Program-made: the position numbers and the translations under genes
Shown: piece after piece, positions 59,501 through 64,000 of the stretch
Layout: each line of letters starts with the position of its first letter
How positions within the stretch are numbered: the first letter of the stretch is position 1
The notes under the pieces: model-generated
What the model was told of the DNA's origin: nothing
The model's input: only the letters and a program-made list of their open reading frames with translations
Databases searched by the model: none
Assembly (NCBI GenBank): GCA_013398615.1
Contig: VZSR01003371.1
Coordinates: forward strand, 3,158,530 to 3,222,529
Source: Brachypodius melanocephalos
Taxonomy: Eukaryota; Chordata; Aves; Passeriformes; Pycnonotidae
Length of the DNA: 64,000 nucleotides
Direction: 5' to 3'

Positions 59501-61713
59501 CAGTTGAGAGGAAGATGAACTTTTTCTTGTTTTTGGTGCCCGTAGTTATGTGAAAAGGGAAGACTAAATATTGAGCCATTAGGAGCACATTCTGCTCCTC
59601 CACACTTCTAAACTAAAGGAGTTACTCTGGGGAATTTATGACATATTTTTGTTTTGATGTGAAAAGCAATGCTAGTGGCCTGGTGTATACTGGGGCAGCT
59701 TTGATTAAATTCCTTTGCAGAAATTTTTGTGCTGTGTTGTTCGTTTTTGTGACCATGTCTCTTTTTCTCCTCACCCCAACCGTAGGGAGCTGGCTCGTGA
59801 AAAGGTGATGAGGGAAGTCAAGGCTTTGGCTAAGCTCGAGCATCCAGGGATTGTTCGGTATTTCAATGCATGGCTGGAAGCTCCCCCTGAGAGATGGCAG
59901 GAAAAGATGGATGAGCAGTGGTTGAAAGATGAAAGGTAACTCTTGGGGCTCTTTTTAAAAATTGAACGTGAGATTGTATGTCAAGAGAACTAGAAAACTG
60001 GTACAGGATTCAGGAAGATGGAGAGACTATCTAGGAGAGAGGTGGTTGTTAACTTAGCCTGCCAGCTTTTCAACTGAACAGGTAAAAATATATCACCCTT
60101 CTGCATAAAGTTCTTGATTTATGGCTCCTCTCTTAAGGTCCTTCTTTCAGCTTAGAAAACATCACATAATTCTTAATTGAGCTTGTGTAACTGAATCTTA
60201 TGGTGACTGGAAGGTTGGAGCATTGCTGCTGTGATTCAGTTTCAAATTTTGACATCTCTGCCTTCTTTGTTCCTTTCTAGTGCTTTCTTCCTCTTCATTG
60301 CCTTGAGTTAGATGGACCTGATAGTTTACTCAATGAATTTGAGAAATACATGAGGGATAATCAGACTGACAGTTTGTGAAGCTTGGTAGAAGTAGGTTAA
60401 AAATGGAAAATTAGATAAAGGAGCTAGAGAATGTGAAGAGAGGAAAAAGTGGATGTATGTTGGCATTTATAGAATGAGGCCTAATACAAGACTGCTGGGT
60501 GGTTTCATAATAACATCTTAACATGCATCACAATTTTTAGAATACAGCGACCTTTATATTTCAGGCATCAAATTAACATTTCACAGCTGTAATTCTTCCA
60601 AGGCACTTTAAATAGTCCTTGCAGTACGTGTTTCCAAGGGCTGGATTTTTTCAAACTGAAGATGAGCCTGATTGCAGATTAGGAATCCAGGCAGTAGAGT
60701 TTGTTAAATATTCCTTTATCAACACTTTTGTCTCAGTGAGAAAACCTTATCCTTGCTAAGACACAGATGCTAAATCCTGGTTATTAGCGATTCCCACACT
60801 TGGGTAGTCATTACATGTTGCAGTATGACACAGGTGTCGGGGTAGCAGTTGTTAAAATCTGAGCATTTGGAAGTGCATTTCTTGGGGAATGATTGGAATC
60901 TACTACAATTTCTTTAGTATTGATCTCTCAACTTTGTCTTCCAGCACTGATTGGCCACTCAGTTCTCCCAGCCCAATGGATGTCCCATCATTTAAGATCA
61001 CAACAGAGCCATTTTCAACAAAGGAACACATTGAAGTTACTGCAGCTTCATTGGAGAGAGTGAAGTCTGTGGGGATACCCTGTGGTCAGTCAGATTCATC
61101 TGGAAGCCAGTTTTCCCCTCTGGAATTTTCTGACACAGACAACAGGGACTTGCAGCACTCAGAAGATCCACTGTTAAACCTTCAGGACAGTGTCCTTACA
61201 GGCTGTGATGTAGAAGACAGTACTATCAACAGTAATGAGCTGGAACACTCCTTGGAAATGTGTTCTTCAGCTGTTCCTGTTGTACATCTGAAGGAAGGGA
61301 CGTCCTCCTCTATTGTATTTGAGGATTCTGGCTGTGGAAATGCCTCTAGTAAGGAAGATAAAGTTGATGTTTCACATAATGAGGGTCCTTCTGAGGATAA
61401 AGGGAAAAGTACAAAGGAATCTGATAACAAGAAGTCTGCTTCAGGAAGTCCCCTCTCTGTTTCTCCTCCAAGGCCAACAAGTTTAAGCCTGGACCTTTCT
61501 AAAAACACTGCAGAAAAAGTCAAACCCACCTCTCCGAAGGTGTATCTGTACATCCAGATGCAGCTCTGCCGGAAAGAGAACCTTAAAGACTGGATGAGCA
61601 GAAGATGCGCCATAGAGGAGAGGGAAAGGACAGAGTGTCTGCAGATCTTTCTGCAGATTGCTGAAGCTGTTGACTTTCTGCATAGCAAAGGATTAATGCA
61701 CAGGGATCTCAAG
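29249..61713 (+). CDS. EIF2AK3: PERK, eIF2-alpha kinase 3, exons 1-13 (3' part outside window)
   Basis: PERK is a type I ER-membrane kinase that senses unfolded protein in the ER lumen and phosphorylates eIF2-alpha. Exons: 29249-29511, 35545-35674, 50245-50439, 52030-52160, 53878-54112, 54368-54530, 55412-55549, 56083-56205, 56766-56986, 57317-57429, 58448-58570, 59786-59935, 60945-61713. They sum to 2754 nt, 918 residues. In order: signal peptide (leucine-rich, about 8-25), luminal beta-rich sensor (about 89-490), one membrane segment (about 506-523), juxtamembrane linker, then the kinase N-lobe with GRGGFGVV (583-590), lysine K605 in YAIKR and the alpha-C glutamate E622. A long acidic insert follows (about 662-860), then the C-lobe up to HRDLK (914-918). 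The activation loop and C-terminus are beyond the window. Similarity to human PERK is high throughout except in the insert. Confidence 0.97.
29512..29733 (+). repeat. G-run-rich degenerate repeat at start of EIF2AK3 intron 1
   Basis: About 220 bp with roughly 17 runs of three or more G on the plus strand, built from loose copies of GTGTCTGGGG and GGTGACTGGG. It directly abuts the assembly gap at 29734. Confidence 0.8.
29734..29833. other. Assembly gap (100 N)
   Basis: Exactly 100 N, so probably a placeholder of unknown true length. It lies in EIF2AK3 intron 1, inside the G-rich repeat region. No coding exon is expected here, since exon 1 joins exon 2 in phase. Confidence 0.98.
29834..35544 (+). 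other. EIF2AK3: EIF2AK3 intron 1 after the gap
   Basis: AT-rich intronic sequence. I recognised no exon, RNA gene or full repeat. A (TTTG)n tract lies at 34760-34782. Confidence 0.75.
34760..34782. repeat. (TTTG)n microsatellite
   Basis: Four TTTG units in a T-rich context within EIF2AK3 intron 1. Confidence 0.85.
35545..35674 (+). CDS. EIF2AK3: EIF2AK3 exon 2
   Basis: Encodes residues 89-131 (SLVIISTLDGRIAALDPENS and on to SKPE), the start of the luminal sensor. The acceptor is ACTTGCAG, the first base completes Arg-88, and the donor is GAG/GTAAGG. Confidence 0.96.
39177..39192. repeat. (TA)n microsatellite
   Basis: Eight TA units in EIF2AK3 intron 2, preceded by TTTTGTG. Confidence 0.85.
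42154..42600 (-). mobile_element. CR1 LINE fragment
   Basis: CR1 sense on the minus strand, in EIF2AK3 intron 2. A minus-strand frame over 42247-42537 still reads like the CR1 pol C-terminus (an EKMVKHWNRLPRAVVES segment), but it is 5'-truncated and has no intact pol gene. Confidence 0.88.
43297..43709. mobile_element. Avian dispersed repeat, probably LTR/ERV-derived, internally deleted
   Basis: Segments such as GGGCAGGGAGAGATCATTCG, CACCTTTCCCCACCCCTCCC, ACACGTTGTCTCTGCCAG and CCTGTAGCCCCCCACTACCA match a long dispersed repeat familiar from bird genomes. In that repeat a GC-rich internal array separates the last two blocks, and here they are only about 100 bp apart. The class assignment (ERVL-like LTR) is from memory and uncertain. 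It has no coding capacity. Confidence 0.5.
43848..43865. repeat. Short (AGC)n run
   Basis: Six AGC units in EIF2AK3 intron 2. Confidence 0.85.
46611..46925 (+). promoter_or_regulatory. CpG-rich intronic patch (possible enhancer or alternative promoter)
   Basis: About 20 CpG in 315 bp, in an intron otherwise poor in CpG. It includes TATAAA at 46614-46619, a CCAAT box at 46846-46850 and GC-rich runs such as GCGCAGCCCGCGCCGCTG. I see no long conserved open frame. The function is inferred from composition only. It could also be a remnant of a mobile-element promoter. Confidence 0.35.
50245..50439 (+). CDS. EIF2AK3: EIF2AK3 exon 3
   Basis: Encodes residues 132-196 ([20 protein letters not shown] to SSYSGK), luminal domain, phase 0 at both ends. 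The acceptor is ATTTTAG and the donor is AAG/GTAAGA. Almost identical to human. Confidence 0.97.
50440..52029 (+). other. EIF2AK3: EIF2AK3 intron 3
   Basis: 1.6 kb of AT-rich intron. I saw no repeat body, RNA gene or extra exon. Confidence 0.7.
52030..52160 (+). CDS. EIF2AK3: EIF2AK3 exon 4
   Basis: Encodes residues 197-239 and two bases of Lys-240, from VKYICSAVGCRRWDDEETEQ to VGPRSGNE. The acceptor is CCCTCAG and the donor is AA/GTGAGT. Luminal domain. Confidence 0.96.
52161..53877 (+). other. EIF2AK3: EIF2AK3 intron 4
   Basis: 1.7 kb of AT-rich intron. I saw no repeat body, RNA gene or extra exon. Confidence 0.7.
53878..54112 (+). CDS. EIF2AK3: EIF2AK3 exon 5
   Basis: Encodes residues 241-318, starting WNFSVGHFELRYVPD and ending GGHLEWEYQ. 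It carries an N-F-S glycosylation sequon at residue 242, conserved with human. The acceptor is CTTTGAG and the donor is CAG/GTAGGG. Confidence 0.96.
54368..54530 (+). CDS. EIF2AK3: EIF2AK3 exon 6
   Basis: Encodes residues 319-372 and one base of Gly-373, from [20 protein letters not shown] to ATESSVYL. The acceptor is CCTCCAG and the donor is TTGG/GTGAGA. Luminal domain. Confidence 0.96.
54531..55411 (+). other. EIF2AK3: EIF2AK3 intron 6
   Basis: About 0.9 kb. Nothing beyond ordinary AT-rich intron was seen. Confidence 0.7.
55412..55549 (+). CDS. EIF2AK3: EIF2AK3 exon 7
   Basis: Encodes residues 374-418 (MFRGQLYLQSSVRISGKFPT to WKPLI), with split codons at both ends. The acceptor is TTACTTAG and the donor is ATCC/GTAAGT. 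Confidence 0.96.
55550..56082 (+). other. EIF2AK3: EIF2AK3 intron 7
   Basis: About 0.5 kb of AT-rich intron with nothing further recognised. Confidence 0.7.
56083..56205 (+). CDS. EIF2AK3: EIF2AK3 exon 8
   Basis: Encodes residues 420-459 ([20 protein letters not shown] to LQYPY), with split His-419 and Asp-460. The acceptor is GTGCCTAG and the donor is TATG/GTAGGT. Confidence 0.96.
56206..56765 (+). other. EIF2AK3: EIF2AK3 intron 8
   Basis: About 0.56 kb of intron with nothing further recognised. Confidence 0.7.
56766..56986 (+). CDS. EIF2AK3: EIF2AK3 exon 9 (membrane segment)
   Basis: Encodes residues 461-533. After NGYYLPYYKRERNKR and the RKKDPVLLLHWWKE pre-membrane stretch comes the single transmembrane helix, EIVGTIVFCIVATTFIV (506-522), then basic RKLFHPHP on the cytosolic side. 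The acceptor is TACACACAG and the donor is AGA/GTAAGT. Confidence 0.96.
57270..57290. repeat. (TTTG)n microsatellite next to an acceptor site
   Basis: TTTG units end 26 nt before EIF2AK3 exon 10, within the branch-point and polypyrimidine-tract region. Confidence 0.85.
57317..57429 (+). CDS. EIF2AK3: EIF2AK3 exon 10 (juxtamembrane)
   Basis: Encodes residues 534-570 and two bases of Arg-571: LRKESETQCQTDCKYEPTCG and on to AKNSGYVS. The cytosolic linker has cysteines at 542 (also in human), 546 and 552 (not in human). The acceptor is CTTGTTAG and the donor is CAAG/GTGAGG. Confidence 0.94.
57430..58447 (+). other. EIF2AK3: EIF2AK3 intron 10
   Basis: About 1 kb of intron ending in a strong C/T-rich tract. 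Nothing else was recognised. Confidence 0.7.
58448..58570 (+). CDS. EIF2AK3: EIF2AK3 exon 11 (kinase P-loop and lysine)
   Basis: Encodes residues 572-611 and two bases of Arg-612. It contains the glycine loop LGRGGFGVVFEA (582-593) and the ATP-binding Lys-605 in YAIKRIRLPN. The acceptor is TTCCCAG and the donor is ACAG/GTAATG. Confidence 0.97.
58571..59785 (+). other. EIF2AK3: EIF2AK3 intron 11
   Basis: About 1.2 kb with a long C/T-rich segment at 58870-58980. No exon or named repeat was seen. Confidence 0.7.
59786..59935 (+). CDS. EIF2AK3: EIF2AK3 exon 12
   Basis: Encodes residues 613-661 and two bases of Ser-662: ELAREKVMREVKALAKLEHP and on to EQWLKDE. The alpha-C glutamate is E622. The acceptor is CCGTAG and the donor is AAAG/GTAACT. 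Confidence 0.97.
59936..60944 (+). other. EIF2AK3: EIF2AK3 intron 12
   Basis: About 1 kb of AT-rich intron. Nothing further was recognised. Confidence 0.7.
60945..61713 (+). CDS. EIF2AK3: EIF2AK3 exon 13 (kinase insert, catalytic loop start)
   Basis: A 769-nt exon encoding residues 663-918. It begins TDWPLSSPSPMD and passes through the acidic, serine-rich kinase insert, including the conserved QFSPLEF and SSSIVFEDSGC blocks. It resumes the kinase fold at SPKVYLYIQMQLCRKENLKD and ends at HRDLK (914-918). The acceptor is CTTCCAG and the donor is AAG/GTTTGT. Insert residues outside the conserved blocks differ widely from human. Confidence 0.96.
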
Positions 61714-64000
61714 GTTTGTATCCGTAGGTTGCTGTATGTGGGAGGAATGTGGCACTGGAGACAAAGCATGCCAAAATAGCTGACTCCTGTCAGTGACTTC
61801 AGCATGGGTGTTAAAAAAGCTGAATCAATCTCTGTACAATAATCTGAAGGTGCAGCGCTCCAGGAAATAAACATTCATCACTTACTACTGTAATTAAAGT
61901 CTTTATTACAGCAAGACTTCTTGTACCTGGCACAGATCAGTGCCTATGGTATTTTTAATTCATGTTCTTTGTACAGGGTTATTCAGTGCTGAGCTGTGTG
62001 ACAAAGCTATTTTGGATCCTATTCTGCTAATTCAAGTGAAGCAGATAATTGGCAGTGTGGAGCTTGCAGTTGGACTTGATGTTAAAAGTCTTTTCCAACC
62101 TAAATAATTCTGTGATTCTAATTCTGGTATTTTCCTTCTTTCTATAGCAATAACAGCCTAAAAGGAGTAGTGTTACTCTTGGTTAGAGAGAGTAAAAATT
62201 AAGTATTACTGCTCTGGGATTGAAATGTAAACTGTCCTGGAGTGGAATTGTGAGCCAATGCCAGTAATCACAATGAAGCTTTCTGAGAGATTCACAGTAT
62301 TTTTAATGTCTCATAGCATCCAGACAGTGAGGACTGGGAAAGGTGGTTTGCACTTCTGGTGTTTAGTGTAACTGAAGTCAGGAGTAGCTTGTACCTTTTC
62401 TTTCATTTTATTCATGATCCTCCTATGCTAGTGCCAAATTTTGCTGCAACTTAAAGCACTGGAAGTGTCAGTATGTGTTACCAAATAAACAAGTTTAAGT
62501 GAAGAGCCCAACTGAAGTTAGTTTTATTAGGCCAAGCTCTGAGAAATGGATCTCTTTTGCCAAATGTGGACAGTTCTGTTTCTCTTTACTTGTTTGAGGA
62601 GGCATTAATACCCTACCTCAGTGGAATAATTACTGGAATGATTGTGGCTTCTCAAATGGTAATTTGGTATCAGCAGAAGCAAAAGCTAAAAACTGCCATC
62701 TCAGATGTGGCACTAAAGGAGGTTCAAATGCAGTAATCCTCAAAGGATATGTCAGAGTTAGAAAAACTCGTGAGCCCTTCCAAGTATTTTCTTTTCCCAT
62801 CAGCATTAGGCAATTACCTTGAACCAGTTATCTGACAGATCTTTAGCGCTTGAGAAACTGACCATAAAAGTAATTAAATCCCTGTACTAATACGTTGCTA
62901 GACATGTTAATTAATAACCTTAACAACGCTGTCTGTTGTAGCCCTCTGCAGTCTTCACTGTGCTCACGCTGTTCAGTAAACCTTATGTAGATCTTCACTT
63001 AAAACTGTATTAGTCTTAATCAGAAGGTGTAGAGTGTTTTGTTGGAACATCTTAAAAGTTCAGTGCTGGCAGCAGTTTGAACACGAGATTTAATTTTGTT
63101 TACTTGGTATAACCAACTTGGAAATGAATAACTTCCTCCTTCAGGAAACTTTCTATGCTTGTATAGATGTTATTCTTGGATCCCAAAGTTTATTTGTCTG
63201 TTCTATGTTAATTTGGTCAAAACAACAGCAAGTTTATTTAATTATTTTCTATACTTTTCAGAAGCTCCTAGGAAGAGATCTCATCTAATTTTGTAATTTG
63301 TCCAAGAGATTGGTCATGCAGCCCTGAGTTGGTGCCAGCACTAACAAGTTAATAACCTACAAAGTTGCTTTGGCTGGGCTACAGGCAGAGCTCAAGGATA
63401 GCAGAGGCCAGTTCTTGCTCCCATTGGCACCAACAAAAGCTGATAGATCTGTGTGAAAACAAATTTCTATGTGAGCGTATTAAGAGATCCAAGAAGTAAT
63501 CTAAATATTTAAATTAACAGTGCACGTTAAAATGCATTAATTAGGCTCCTGCTAATCAGAGATACTGTAATGCTAAGATGGCAGGAATTTATGTGGGCAA
63601 GCGAAGAGGTCAGAGTTCAAATTCTTTTGAAGAAAACAAAGTGCAGAAACAAAAGTCTGTCAAGTGAATTTACTGTTATTCCTAGGATAAGCTGTCAGTC
63701 ATGCTTGGCAGCTCAAAAGAAATTATCAGTTTCACAGAACTGCAGGAACAGTCTTGGATACATTTTGCAGCATTAATTGAATTAAACAGAGTATTCCAGA
63801 TGTGTGAGAAGCTTATTGATGTCTGTGAAAAAATGAGAATTCTTAATCTGACTGGAGAATATGGAGAGAAATTTCTTTGTGCAGGTGGCAAGATAAGTAA
63901 ACTAGAGGGTGGTTATATTTGATTGTACTCTCCTGATGATTTAAATCAAAACTGTGTGCTTCTCTGTCTTAGGCTTTTTCTTCTCCCAAGTGTGATCTTG
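61714..64000 (+). other. EIF2AK3: EIF2AK3 intron 13 (to window edge)
   Basis: The next expected exon (PSNIFF onward) was not found in these 2.3 kb, so the intron continues beyond the window. It contains a CR1 tail (about 62035-62122). Confidence 0.75.
62035..62122 (+). mobile_element. CR1 LINE 3'-end fragment
   Basis: Contains GTTGGACTTGATGTTAAAAG, CTTTTCCAACCTAAATAATT and TCTGTGATTCTAATTCT, a short CR1 3' end, sense plus. Confidence 0.75.

Noticed and set aside
61714..64000. EIF2AK3 exon 14 near the right edge
   Set aside because: No sequence encoding the expected PSNIFF start after an acceptor was found. The TTAG at about 63969-63972 is followed by unrelated sequence.
1..64000. tRNA, rRNA, CRISPR arrays, operons or a novel multi-gene system
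   Set aside because: Nothing by eye resembles these. The window is a vertebrate locus with two known genes and dispersed repeats. A tRNAscan or Rfam search would be needed to exclude small RNAs.

Overview
The window is nuclear DNA from a bird. Two vertebrate genes lie head to head, each split into small exons with GT-AG introns: RPIA on the minus strand (coding span 6309-22168) and EIF2AK3/PERK on the plus strand (coding span 29249-61713, continuing past the right edge). The intervening DNA carries many CR1 LINE 3' ends and one other avian dispersed repeat, which supports a bird. The species cannot be named from the sequence alone.

Layout. 1-5174 is non-coding flank with simple repeats. 5175-22168 is RPIA: a 3' UTR of about 1.1 kb, nine coding exons, and introns holding four CR1 fragments. 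Intron 1 contains a 1.6-kb degenerate GC-rich minisatellite (about 20523-22105) that stops just short of the exon 1 donor site. The RPIA promoter (22169-22460) is CpG-rich and holds two inverted ZNF143/THAP11-type motifs. 22461-28620 is the intergenic interval, with CR1 copies, a much older LINE remnant with a reverse-transcriptase motif, and an LTR-like stretch. The EIF2AK3 promoter (28620-29248) is a CpG island with five CCAAT boxes in 196 bp and a two-codon upstream reading frame. Coding exons 1-13 of EIF2AK3 follow. Intron 1 contains a G-run tract next to a 100-N assembly gap, and intron 2 is 14.6 kb. The window ends in intron 13, so the rest of the kinase C-lobe lies outside.

The exon models were joined by reading frame phase. 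RPIA sums to 708 nt (235 residues plus stop). EIF2AK3 exons 1-13 sum to 2754 nt (918 residues), ending exactly at the HRDLK motif. All splice sites used are canonical. RPIA is a cytosolic pentose-phosphate enzyme, and PERK is the ER-membrane eIF2-alpha kinase of the unfolded protein response. They are neighbours by position, with no evidence of shared function or a shared promoter (their starts are about 7 kb apart).

I found no undescribed multi-gene system. The points most worth a second look are the RPIA intron 1 minisatellite, the paired SBS motifs, the PERK promoter and G-rich first intron, a CpG-rich patch inside PERK intron 2, and bird-specific changes in the PERK kinase insert and juxtamembrane segment.
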